In this document: positions 1-7,948 of the stretch, in pieces
Position numbering within the stretch: the stretch's first letter is position 1
How the letters are laid out: each line of letters starts with the position of its first letter
Source of the DNA: Lachnoclostridium sp.
GTDB lineage: Bacteria > Bacillota > Clostridia > Lachnospirales > Lachnospiraceae
Assembly (NCBI GenBank): GCA_023664665.1
Contig: JAMPEY010000013.1
Span: forward strand, 1 to 64,000
DNA: 64,000 nucleotides
Direction: 5' to 3'
Position numbers and translations under genes: made by a program
The notes under the pieces: generated by a model
Database searches by the model: none
The model's input: only the letters and a program-made list of their open reading frames with translations
Told to the model about the DNA's origin: nothing

Positions 1-54
1 AACCCGTGTTACCGCCGTGAAAGGGCGATGTCTTAACCGCTTGACCATGGAGCC
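1..54 (-). tRNA. tRNA-Glu (UUC), cut by the window edge
   Basis: The minus strand starts GGCTCCATGGTCAAGCGG and contains a typical D arm, an anticodon loop CCTTTCACG (anticodon UUC) and the variable region. The T arm and acceptor 3' end lie outside the window. It is the last visible member of a tRNA group that also includes Asn and two Ser tRNAs 1.3-1.6 kb away. Confidence 0.9.
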
Positions 55-150
55 ATGACAATATTGCAAACATTTGTCCTCAATGAATTTGATTATAACA
101 CAGCAAAAGAATCTTGGCAAGGGGAAAAAGCGGAACTTCTTAATTCCGCT

Positions 151-472
151 TTATAGGTATGTTACCTGTCTGTCCGCCTCATAAGTATGGGGCTCCTTTG
201 TGGCAGCCTTATGTCCTACCGCAATGGCAATCTCATACTCATAGCCCTCAGGGAAACCAAGCTTCTTCCCCAGCTCTGCCTTTTTCTCGCCGCGGAGCGC
301 ATCATAAACACAGCCGATGATGAGGCTTCCCAGCCCAAGCTCCTCCGCCGTCAGAGCCATGTTCTGTACCGCGATACCGGCGTCCAGACTATTCCAGTGA
401 AAACTTTCCTCCGCACTTAAAAAGATAACCTCTGACCGAATATCTTTTTGTGATTGCCTCAGATACATTCAT
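151..472 (-). pseudogene. nitroreductase-family remnant with internal deletion and frameshift
   Basis: The ATG at 472, well placed after GGAGATTAGCAA, begins MNVSEAITKRYSVRGY, which looks like the N-terminus of a nitroreductase (the RRSxRxF-type FMN-binding start). That frame stops about 12 codons later. The adjacent frame then encodes the family's C-terminal half, including HWNSLDAGIAVQNMAL and EELGLGSLIIG, to a normal end at 151. Roughly the middle 70 residues of a usual 170-residue protein are missing. The open C-terminal frame could still be translated from the ATG at 468 as 105 residues, but without the N-terminal FMN contacts it is unlikely to be an active oxidoreductase. It lies 14 bases after the upstream gene, suggesting a former operon. 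Confidence 0.75.
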
Positions 473-486
473 TTGCTAATCTCCTT

Positions 487-1197
487 TCAGTTTCTTTCCT
501 GTTCATAGAATTCCAGAAATGCCGCAGGGTTTTCCTCAAAAAGGCGTTCCAATCTGTGAGAGAGCTCCTGCGACTCGTATTGGCTGAAAACATTAGGTAT
601 GTATTGATACAGGTTCTCCGCTATCTCCCGGGTATGCTCAATGTCGTTCCCGTCAAAGTCGATGAGTTTCTTTTCGGTAAAGATGAGCAGGCGCACAAAA
701 TACGGACCGCCTTTATAGCCAACCTGAGCGCAGAGCCAATATATTTTATCGCGGGGAATTGCCGTTACCCATCCCATCTCACCGACCAGCAGCAGATAAG
801 TCGGGAGCAGGAGCACTCGTTTGGGATAAGGCATAATCGTGTCGATGTTCATGAAGCCTTCGTACAGGATTTTCCCTTCTGCTACTTCCCTGTCAATCAG
901 TGCAGCCACGGCTTGTTTCGTGTTTTCACCGCAGGGAAGTATAAGATTTTTGCCGTTTTTGGCAGGCAGGATGGACACAAGCAGTCCGACCGCCGTGCAG
1001 AACAGCATAATTCCTGCCATCAGATAAAACAGAAAAATTAATTTCCGATCTCTGGGGTCACCGGCGTCTAATGTACCTTTTGTAGCAAAATACAGGAAGC
1101 CTGCCATACAGGCAAAGAACACAAACATAAATAAAAATAGTTTGCGTTTGCGCTTATTTGCCTTGATGGATTCCTGTTCCAGAAATCCTTGCGCCAT
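487..1197 (-). CDS. membrane protein of unknown function
   Basis: The product has 236 residues. After a basic N-terminus it has two hydrophobic segments at about residues 20-40 and 53-76, followed by a soluble C-terminal region of about 160 residues with no motif I recognise. The soluble part looks like a mixed alpha/beta domain and ends in a charged helix. The start is supported by AAAGGAG upstream. It precedes the nitroreductase remnant by 14 bases. No function is assigned. Confidence 0.7.
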   Translation of the reverse strand: MAQGFLEQESIKANKRKRKLFLFMFVFFACMAGFLYFATKGTLDAGDPRDRKLIFLFYLMAGIMLFCTAVGLLVSILPAKNGKNLILPCGENTKQAVAALIDREVAEGKILYEGFMNIDTIMPYPKRVLLLPTYLLLVGEMGWVTAIPRDKIYWLCAQVGYKGGPYFVRLLIFTEKKLIDFDGNDIEHTREIAENLYQYIPNVFSQYESQELSHRLERLFEENPAAFLEFYEQERN

Positions 1198-1240
1198 ATT
1201 GATGTCGCTCCTTTGTGGATTTTGATGGGAATAACTTAAT

Positions 1241-1275
1241 GCTCCTTGGACATCGTATTTTGATGTCTTAGGAGC
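1241..1275 (-). terminator. hairpin downstream of the tRNA group
   Basis: The 14-base arms 1241-1254 and 1262-1275 pair at 12 of 14 positions around a 7-base loop. It sits between tRNA-Asn and the membrane-protein gene. There is no strong U-run, so it may be a processing or termination hairpin. Confidence 0.4.
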
Positions 1276-1311
1276 ACTTCATTCCGGCTACCGCGCCAGC
1301 GGTAGGTTCAG

Positions 1312-1383
1312 CTCCCCGAGTAGGGCTCGAACCTACAACAACTCGGTTAACAGCCGAGTGCTCTACCATTGAGCTATCGAGGA
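1312..1383 (-). tRNA. tRNA-Asn (GUU)
   Basis: Minus strand TCCTCGATAGCTCAATGG starts a 72-nt cloverleaf with anticodon GUU (CTGTTAACC loop), T loop GGTTCGAGCC and a 7-bp acceptor stem (TCCTCGA/TCGGGGA) with discriminator G. CCA is not encoded. A perfect 7-bp hairpin (1288-1305) follows immediately 3'. Confidence 0.95.
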
Positions 1384-1424
1384 TGATTCAATTAAAATCG
1401 ACACAATCAGGCGATTGCACCGAA

Positions 1425-1513
1425 CGGAGAAGGAGGGATTTGAACCCTCGCGCCGCTATTAACGACCTGCACCCTTTCCAGGGGTGTCCCTTCAACCTCT
1501 TGGGTACTTCTCC
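1425..1513 (-). tRNA. tRNA-Ser (GGA)
   Basis: An 89-nt class II tRNA begins GGAGAAGTACCCAAGAGG. The anticodon loop CCTGGAAAG gives anticodon GGA, there is a long variable arm, and GGTTCAAATCC lies in the T arm. The acceptor stem GGAGAAG pairs with CTTCTCC, with discriminator G. Confidence 0.95.
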
Positions 1514-1583
1514 AAATAAGTTGATTCTTCTGCTTAAGCAGTTCAACTATGCAGTTGTTAAGGAGAGACTACCGTTCTCCCAG

Positions 1584-1669
1584 CGGAGAGAGTGGGATTC
1601 GAACCCACGCGCCCTTGCGGACAAACGGTTTTCAAGACCGCCTCGTTATGACCACTTCGATATCTCTCC
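1584..1669 (-). tRNA. tRNA-Ser (UGA)
   Basis: A class II tRNA begins GGAGAGATATCGAAGTGG. The anticodon loop TCTTGAAAA gives anticodon UGA. It has a long variable arm, T loop GGTTCGAATCC and a 7-bp acceptor stem. It is the first gene in the direction of transcription of the tRNA group. Confidence 0.95.
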
Positions 1670-1792
1670 GAATGCCCGTGAAAGCATCCCTGCCATTCAA
1701 CTTAACGGCAAGAATCATTTTAACAAAAATAAGAGCGTCTGTCAATAACTTTTTCAAATCGACTAATGCGCTCGACTAATGCTCATCACTCT

Positions 1793-2485
1793 CTATTCTT
1801 CCTCTTCCCCGCGCAGTATCTCTTTGTAAATCCCTCCCAGCTGCCTTAGGCCGTCCGCTATCATGGCTGCGTAGTTCACGGCTCCGTCATAGCGCAAGTG
1901 AGTGTTGTCCAGAGATTCTTCCGGATGATTGGCATATTCTCCGGCAGGGAAATACATATACCATCTGCGGCTTGACACTTCACCCGCTTTCTCCAAAGCT
2001 GCACGGCTCATGCTATAGAGGTCTACCAGCGGTACATTACATCTTTCGGCGGTCTGCTTCATTGCAGCCACATAATCCCCGTGTTCGCCAGCTCTCAAAT
2101 GTCCGTCCTCACCAAAGCATCTGCGCTCCAGAGGGGTAATCAGCACCGGATAAGCTCCATGCTCCTTTGCCACACCGATAAAGGTCTCCAGATTTTGCAT
2201 ATAGGTAGAAAAAGGTTCCGTATATCTGGCGGGGTCTTTTATCTTCTCATCATTATGCCCAAATTGGATAAAGAGAAAATCACCTTCCCCAATACGCTCT
2301 TCGATTGCCTTTAAGCGCCCCTCATCCATAAAGCTTTTGGTACTTCTTCCGTTCTTGGCATGGTTTTCCACGCGGTATTCATTCTTGATAAATAAAGAAA
2401 AAACCTGACCGATTCCCGTTTGGGGATAAGTATTAAAATAATTGGTCTGTACGGTAGAGTCCGCCGCCCAAAATATGGTATTCAT
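1793..2485 (-). CDS. SGNH-fold acetylesterase, rhamnogalacturonan acetylesterase type (CE12-like)
   Basis: The 230-residue protein has no signal peptide, so it probably acts in the cytoplasm. SGNH blocks are visible in order: ADST near residue 8 (nucleophile Ser), NGRST (Gly block), FGHND (Asn block) and DNTHLRYDG near the C-terminus (Asp-His pair). This pattern matches enzymes that remove acetyl groups from pectin-derived rhamnogalacturonan oligosaccharides. It is the last gene of a cluster with an LplABC-like importer, so it likely deacetylates the imported oligosaccharide. GGAGG precedes the ATG. The exact substrate is inferred. Confidence 0.8.
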   Translation of the reverse strand: MNTIFWAADSTVQTNYFNTYPQTGIGQVFSLFIKNEYRVENHAKNGRSTKSFMDEGRLKAIEERIGEGDFLFIQFGHNDEKIKDPARYTEPFSTYMQNLETFIGVAKEHGAYPVLITPLERRCFGEDGHLRAGEHGDYVAAMKQTAERCNVPLVDLYSMSRAALEKAGEVSSRRWYMYFPAGEYANHPEESLDNTHLRYDGAVNYAAMIADGLRQLGGIYKEILRGEEEE

Positions 2486-2521
2486 TTGATGCCCTCCATT
2501 CTCCTTAATTCTAATGATATA

Positions 2522-2556
2522 AAAAGCTTCCCAGCCATATCGACCGGGAAGCTTTT
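2522..2556 (-). terminator. intrinsic terminator after the importer permease
   Basis: Perfect 11-bp stem (2522-2532 with 2546-2556) followed on the minus strand by TTTTTATATC. It lies 13 bases after the permease stop and before the esterase gene, so esterase expression would need read-through or its own promoter. Confidence 0.7.
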
Positions 2557-2569
2557 AAGCTGCTTAATA

Positions 2570-3442
2570 TTACTCCTTCACGGCACCTGCGTTCACACCA
2601 TGTACAAAGTAGTCCTGGCAGAACGGATACAAAATCATGAAAGGAATGATTGCTACGATGATAGCAGCGTTCTGCAATGTGTTGGGGGACAGGGAACCGT
2701 CATCTGTAGGAAGGTCGGAGTCCATAACCATGCCGCGCAGCTTCATCTGGAAGTTGAACAACTTGTTATCGGTAATGTAAATCTTGAAGTTGGTATAGTC
2801 GTTCCAATAGCTTACCGCAAACATCAAACCGATGGATGCCAAAGCTGCCTTGGAAAGAGGAAGCACTATCTTAAAGAAGATTCCGGCGGGGCTGCAGCCA
2901 TCCAGCTTTGCAGACTCATAAAGGGAACCGGGAATTCCTTCAAAGAAGTTCCTCATCAACACCAGATTGTAAACATTGATAGCCATAGGAAGGATAACCG
3001 ACCACAATGTATTGGTCAGATGCAGATTCTTGATTACCATGTAGGTAGGAATCATACCGCCGCTGAACAACATGGTAAACAGAAGCATCCATGAAAACAG
3101 GTTTCTTCCGGGCATCTCCCACTGAATGAGCACATATGCGCCCAATGTGGAGAGCAACAGTCCCATAAAGGTACCGGCAATCGTTACAAGTATGGAAATC
3201 AGGAAAGGACGGTACAAATCCGCTCTGCTGATAATCATCTTGTATGCGCCAAAGGTGAACTTCTCGGGCCACATTTTCATACCGTAACCTGCAGCCGCAT
3301 CAAAGGAGTCAACCAACACCTTCCAAATAGGAACCAACATAATAAGAGCGATTAAAATAAATACAATTGTGATAACTACGCCAAAGACAGTAATCTTTTT
3401 CTTCGGCTTCACATATACTGCTGTTCTAGAATTATCTGCCAT
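2570..3442 (-). CDS. carbohydrate ABC transporter permease, LplC/YtcP type
   Basis: The integral membrane protein has 290 residues and six predicted membrane segments. The cytoplasmic loop contains LYESAKLDGCSPAG, an EAA-type motif that contacts the ATPase. The C-terminus (FVHGVNAGAVKE) is typical of this subfamily. The ATG at 3442 is chosen because AAGGAGG directly abuts a GTG nine bases further upstream. It is 14 bases after the partner permease and forms the second half of the membrane channel. No ATPase is encoded nearby, and importers of this group usually share a general MsmK-type ATPase. Confidence 0.88.
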   Translation of the reverse strand: MADNSRTAVYVKPKKKITVFGVVITIVFILIALIMLVPIWKVLVDSFDAAAGYGMKMWPEKFTFGAYKMIISRADLYRPFLISILVTIAGTFMGLLLSTLGAYVLIQWEMPGRNLFSWMLLFTMLFSGGMIPTYMVIKNLHLTNTLWSVILPMAINVYNLVLMRNFFEGIPGSLYESAKLDGCSPAGIFFKIVLPLSKAALASIGLMFAVSYWNDYTNFKIYITDNKLFNFQMKLRGMVMDSDLPTDDGSLSPNTLQNAAIIVAIIPFMILYPFCQDYFVHGVNAGAVKE

Positions 3443-3456
3443 TTTTCTCACCCTCC

Positions 3457-4893
3457 TTATACGATTCCACGGCCGCGAACCTTCTTGCTTGCCTTATTAC
3501 AAATCAGCACAAGAGCGCAGCTCACTAATGACCTGAACAGACCTACTGCCGTAGTATAGCCGTAGTTTGCAATACCTCCGGCGAATGACTGTCTGTAAAT
3601 GTATGTCTGTAATACATCGGATACATTGTATACCGAAGGGTTATACATAACGAATACAGATTCAAACAGATTCATAACCTTCGCAAGGTTCAGGATGAAC
3701 ACGGTGATAATGGTATTTGCCAATGCCGGCAAGGTAATATAGCGCATTCTGTTGAAACGATTGGCACCGTCAATCTGCGCCGCCTCATACAAATCGGGGC
3801 TGATGCCGGACAATGTAGCCAAGAACAGGATAGTTCCCCAACCGGTATCTTTCCAGATATTCACGATATAGTACACAATGGGCCAAGTCGCTTCACTGGT
3901 CAGGAAGTCAATGGGTTTGCTGACAAGTCCGGCATTCATCAAAAATGAGTTAATCATACCGGAATCGGATGCGGAAAGCATCATCTTGAAGATAGATGCA
4001 ACCACCACCCATGACATAAAGTGGGGCAGATAAATAATGGTCTGCACGGTTTTCTTAAACAGCACATGTGTCAACTCATTCAAAAGAATGGAGATAACCA
4101 CCGCCATAAAGGTATTCAGAATCAATTTTAAAATGGACAGGGTCAAGGTATTCACAAATGCTGCCATAAAGGACTTGTTGCTCAGGGTTGACAGCGGGGA
4201 CAGACCGAACATATCCACGAACTGTTTGATACCTACATATACGGGGTTCTTACCGGAAGGGAAATCCGTAAATGCATACCGCAGACCCAGCATAGGCCAA
4301 TAGTTGAAAATAAGTAAGAAGATAACAACCGGCAGGAACATCAGATAAAAGCCTAAATGGCTGTACATTCTCTGCCATACCGTCTTATTACCGGTGTACT
4401 GGAAATCCAATTCACCGCTCTTTATTCTCTTTTCGGCTACTTTCTCGTTGATATTCAAGAAGCAGCCCGCAATTCCTACAATTACGCCAACGATGATGAC
4501 CACGGTTGCAATTCCGTTGGTCATGCCATTCCCGCCGTATTTTGTATTCACACTGTTATATGTAATTCCATATATTACTCCAGCAGCCACTGTTGTGATA
4601 ATGGAAAATTTTTCAAGTTTAAATGCACAAAGAAGCACCGACCCCACCAACAGCAGCATAAATAAGTACCAGAACACCGGCTGATCACAGTTCATAAGTC
4701 CGTAAGCAGGCGTGAACTTCTTCATAGGATCCGTACTCTGAATCATAGGTAAGAATCCACCCACAAAAGTAAGCACCGCACCAGCTATCGCAATAGGATA
4801 TACATTTTTCTTTTCCTTTACCACAGCCCTTCCACAGTTGGGGCAACGAGTAGCTTTTTTGGGGATTTCTGTATTACAAGCTTTACATAACAT
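3457..4893 (-). CDS. LplB-type ABC permease with N-terminal zinc ribbon and extra membrane domain
   Basis: The chosen ATG at 4893 (7 bases after GAGAGGTGG) gives 478 residues; an in-frame start at 4932 lacks a ribosome site. Residues 1-25 hold a zinc ribbon with paired CxxC knuckles (CKAC and CPNC). Four hydrophobic segments follow to about residue 155. From about residue 170 it is a normal LplB-type permease (six segments, EAAQIDGANRF EAA loop). Family members are usually about 300 residues, so the first 170 residues are an addition. It pairs with the downstream permease to import an oligosaccharide delivered by the lipoprotein encoded upstream. Confidence 0.85.
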   Translation of the reverse strand: MLCKACNTEIPKKATRCPNCGRAVVKEKKNVYPIAIAGAVLTFVGGFLPMIQSTDPMKKFTPAYGLMNCDQPVFWYLFMLLLVGSVLLCAFKLEKFSIITTVAAGVIYGITYNSVNTKYGGNGMTNGIATVVIIVGVIVGIAGCFLNINEKVAEKRIKSGELDFQYTGNKTVWQRMYSHLGFYLMFLPVVIFLLIFNYWPMLGLRYAFTDFPSGKNPVYVGIKQFVDMFGLSPLSTLSNKSFMAAFVNTLTLSILKLILNTFMAVVISILLNELTHVLFKKTVQTIIYLPHFMSWVVVASIFKMMLSASDSGMINSFLMNAGLVSKPIDFLTSEATWPIVYYIVNIWKDTGWGTILFLATLSGISPDLYEAAQIDGANRFNRMRYITLPALANTIITVFILNLAKVMNLFESVFVMYNPSVYNVSDVLQTYIYRQSFAGGIANYGYTTAVGLFRSLVSCALVLICNKASKKVRGRGIV

Positions 4894-4987
4894 GGGCATA
4901 CCACCTCTCGTTTTCTGTATTCTAGCAGACAAAACATGATACTAAAAAGAACATAAGACTTGTTAATACAATCGGAGTAGGGGACAC

Positions 4988-5011
4988 GGGAGAACCCAAA
5001 AGGGTTCTCCC
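4988..5011 (-). promoter_or_regulatory. intercistronic hairpin between binding protein and permease genes
   Basis: Perfect 10-bp inverted repeat (gggagaaccc/gggttctccc) with an AAAA loop and no U-run afterwards. Such hairpins commonly stabilise the upstream mRNA so that the solute-binding protein is made in excess. That role is inferred. Confidence 0.6.
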
Positions 5012-5056
5012 TATCCCTGTTCCGATTATTACTGATTTAAACTTCAATCATAGAGA

Positions 5057-6646
5057 TTACTGATTGTTGAAGCTATCCAGAATTGCGGTAACGATGGTGC
5101 CGCAATCTTTGTTGTAGCTGTCAATAGCTTCCTGACCGGTCATCTCGCCCTTAGCAACCTTTGCACACAGCTCTTCTTTCTTCTTCGTCAATTCAGCATC
5201 ATAGCTTGCAAAGATGTCGGAAGAGTTAATCTTAGGAGCCGGCTTAGAGTTCTCATTGAAGATGTTGAAGCACTCATCAATTACAGGATCAGCAGGAACA
5301 TAAGGGTCAACGCCTGCGAATTCTGCAATCTTCAAGTTTGCTTCAAACAGGTTCTTGTTAGTCAGAGTCTCTTTTTCTGTTCCCTTGGAAGCCTCGGTAG
5401 GAAGTCCCTTGATGGTCTTGCCATCTTCGTTCCACTCATAGTGAGTACCTTCTACACCATACATCCACAGCATCTGAACATCGCCACCGTCAAGGATGGG
5501 ATCGATGAAATACTTGAATACGCCTTCAGGATTCTTGCAGCTTGAGGTAATAGCGATCATGGGTGACAATCTCTCAAGATAAGCGCCCATTTCCTTGATC
5601 GGCTTCAGAACCCAGCACTCGCTGTCAATATTCTTCTTCTCAAGGTTGCTCTTGATGGTGTAAGCCCATGTACCTGCCCAATAGGTGAAGATACCGGTTG
5701 TATCATCGTAGAACTTGTTACGAACATCGGCTGTGGAAGGATTCTCCAGCATGGAAGCTTCCATAACGCCGTTCTCCATGCCCCATCTGATTCTGTCTAA
5801 AGCATCAGCGGTAGCTTTCTCGGAGAAACCGTCAACCCATGTGCCGTCATCCTTCTGATAGAATCCGGGATATGCATCCTGCCAGAACTCAGGAAGGTAG
5901 TTGATGTAAGGAGCCTCGTTTGCCTTGATGGGACCGCCTGCTGCCAATACGGGAGCCTTGCCGTTCTTCTCCTTCATGTCAAGCAGGAACTGCTGATAGC
6001 CAGCCCAATCGGTGGGAAGCTTATCTGCGCTCTCATAACCAGCCTTCTTAGCCCATGCTGCCTTTACATAAGTAACGCATCCGTTACCGCGTGCGGGATA
6101 CATGCCATAGATGCCCTTGGTTCCGTCGGGACCGTTTACATACCAGCCATCGATAACCTGATCTGCTACCTTGGTCAATCTGCCGGACTTAACAGTCTCG
6201 GAATTGTTCCAAGCGTCTGTCATGTTCCAAAGGTTGCCCTGTGCTGCATAAGCTGCATAGTGGGTAGCGGGAAGGATAACCACATCAGCAATGGTGTCCA
6301 TGTCTGTAAATGCGATACCAACCTGCTCCGCATAGGTGGAGTGGTCGGGACGAACCCATTCGATCTTCATGCCCAGCTTCTCTTCCAATGCTTTGTAGAA
6401 TACCTCTGCGTAGTTGTCACCCTCTTTGAATACGGTACCATCCCACATAACCTTGATGGAATCGGGCTTTACAATTTCTGCAGGTGCAGAAGCAGAGCTG
6501 CCCTCGGAGCTACCCTGAGCCTCACTGCTGGTAGGTGTTGACGCCTGGCTGCTGCCCTGATTTGCATCATTGTTGCCGCAGGCCGCCATGGAGAACACCA
6601 TGCTCCCTGCCAAGAGGGAAGCAACGACTTTGTTCATCTTTTTCAT
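5057..6646 (-). CDS. extracellular solute-binding lipoprotein of an LplABC-type importer
   Basis: The 529-residue lipoprotein has a lipobox ending at Cys23 (SMAAC). A Ser/Thr/Glu-rich linker at about residues 28-58 is followed by a family-1-like binding fold that starts with IKVMWDGTVF. Its size and C-terminal region fit the large LplA/YtcQ-type proteins that bind oligosaccharides. It is the promoter-proximal gene of the importer, and the two permeases follow. The neighbouring acetylesterase suggests pectin fragments as ligand. That ligand is inferred, since binding proteins of this family vary widely. Confidence 0.88.
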   Translation of the reverse strand: MKKMNKVVASLLAGSMVFSMAACGNNDANQGSSQASTPTSSEAQGSSEGSSASAPAEIVKPDSIKVMWDGTVFKEGDNYAEVFYKALEEKLGMKIEWVRPDHSTYAEQVGIAFTDMDTIADVVILPATHYAAYAAQGNLWNMTDAWNNSETVKSGRLTKVADQVIDGWYVNGPDGTKGIYGMYPARGNGCVTYVKAAWAKKAGYESADKLPTDWAGYQQFLLDMKEKNGKAPVLAAGGPIKANEAPYINYLPEFWQDAYPGFYQKDDGTWVDGFSEKATADALDRIRWGMENGVMEASMLENPSTADVRNKFYDDTTGIFTYWAGTWAYTIKSNLEKKNIDSECWVLKPIKEMGAYLERLSPMIAITSSCKNPEGVFKYFIDPILDGGDVQMLWMYGVEGTHYEWNEDGKTIKGLPTEASKGTEKETLTNKNLFEANLKIAEFAGVDPYVPADPVIDECFNIFNENSKPAPKINSSDIFASYDAELTKKKEELCAKVAKGEMTGQEAIDSYNKDCGTIVTAILDSFNNQ

Positions 6647-6682
6647 AGTAGAACATCCTCCTTAAAAAATATGTAAGTGTTT

Positions 6683-6698
6683 ACAGGTTTATACCTGT
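6683..6698. promoter_or_regulatory. inverted repeat ahead of the importer operon
   Basis: ACAGGT-ATAA-ACCTGT lies 37 bases upstream of the binding-protein start. It could be an operator or a small 5'-UTR hairpin. No regulator gene is adjacent and I could not place a convincing -35/-10 pair with confidence. Confidence 0.35.
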
Positions 6699-6802
6699 GC
6701 TATAAGCTTACTCTATTGCTTATAGTATCTTTATGTTAACACATAATTCACAACTTAACAAGCATTATTTTTCAACTTGCTCATTTTTTTCTTATTTTTT
6801 TG

Positions 6803-7924
6803 TTATTTTTCCACAATCATCTTGTTGTGTTCCATTAAATATTTCTCCACTTTGTCGACAATCAGTACCTCTCGGACATATTCTTCCCCGTAAGTTTCTA
6901 CAAAGTCCGCAGAGGTTTGATAGCCGTAACGCTGCGCCAAGCCGGCGGCCCCTTTGCTGAATTCTTCATCGGAAAATTCCATCCCCAAAGTTTTGTACAG
7001 GGCAGACGCCGCATAAATCCGCTCCAGCTCCAGACGGGCGTACTCATAAGCCTGCTCATGGAATTCCTCATCCGTCATTCCCTGCTTTTGCAGCATATAG
7101 GCGTCATAAGTCAGATTGTAATAGGTGGCATAATACTCAAAGAGAGATTTCCGGCTGTTGTAATAATTGTCCGCATTTTCTTTCAGGGTATCTTCCGGCA
7201 GCTCCCCGAAAGTACAGTCCGCCAGAATGAGCTTCCACAGTTCATCCATGTATTCCCGTGACTGATTCGTCTTTACGGTCTCTTCCATCTGCTTTTTCAT
7301 CTCTTCTTGGTACTTCTCCGCGCTTTTATACTCCCCTTCCGTCAGGGCTGTGATAAGTTCGTCCCCCCATTTCAGAGTCCGGGTCTCTCCGTAGATATAG
7401 TTGACCGTCACATGGAAGGTCACCGTCTTGCCCGCAAGCTCCGTAAAAACTGTATCCGTCCCAAAGGTACAGTCCAGATCATAGGTCTGTCCGGGCGTAA
7501 GGCCCACCAGTTTCTCGTCCAGACTTTTCTCGATTTGACCGGAGCCTATCTCATAAGATATGTTGCTGTCCGCAAGCGAATCCACATTTGCCCCGTCCAT
7601 GGTGGTGGTAAAATTCATATTGATAGTGTCCCCCAGCACGGTTTTGCGGTTCATGATTGTCTCCGTCTGGGCATATAGCATATTGTACATTTCCACCATC
7701 TGATCCATGGCTTCCTGTATCTGCTCCTGCGAAACTTCCGCGGCCGCCACCTTGACTTCAAAGTCCGTGTACTGTCCCAATGTGACATAAGGTGAATAAT
7801 CCGCAAGCTCTCCGGTCTGTGTCAGGGACTCCACAGGCTCCTCGGACTCTTTTTTGGTGCATGCCCCAAGGGAACAAATCAGCAAAGCACCAAGCAATAC
7901 CGCTACAATTGATTTTCTTTTCAT
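6803..7924 (-). CDS. secreted trigger-factor-like lipoprotein (putative peptidyl-prolyl isomerase/chaperone)
   Basis: The 373-residue lipoprotein has lipobox LGAC with Cys22. The central region carries an FKBP-like segment (VLGDTINMNF, YEIGSGQ, KLVGLTPGQ) as in the PPIase domain of trigger factor. A long helical C-terminal half resembles trigger factor's chaperone arms. The ribosome-binding N-terminal domain is absent, consistent with work outside the membrane, probably in folding exported proteins. It is the last gene of the tsa/ispD run, 24 bases after ispD, with GGAGG upstream of ATG. Catalytic activity is not proven from sequence. Confidence 0.78.
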   Translation of the reverse strand: MKRKSIVAVLLGALLICSLGACTKKESEEPVESLTQTGELADYSPYVTLGQYTDFEVKVAAAEVSQEQIQEAMDQMVEMYNMLYAQTETIMNRKTVLGDTINMNFTTTMDGANVDSLADSNISYEIGSGQIEKSLDEKLVGLTPGQTYDLDCTFGTDTVFTELAGKTVTFHVTVNYIYGETRTLKWGDELITALTEGEYKSAEKYQEEMKKQMEETVKTNQSREYMDELWKLILADCTFGELPEDTLKENADNYYNSRKSLFEYYATYYNLTYDAYMLQKQGMTDEEFHEQAYEYARLELERIYAASALYKTLGMEFSDEEFSKGAAGLAQRYGYQTSADFVETYGEEYVREVLIVDKVEKYLMEHNKMIVEK

Positions 7925-7948
7925 AATATCCTCCTTCGTTTCCTATTT

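Noticed and set aside
1383-1779. Plus-strand frames across the tRNA-Ser genes
   Set aside because: They are reverse complements of the two serine tRNAs.
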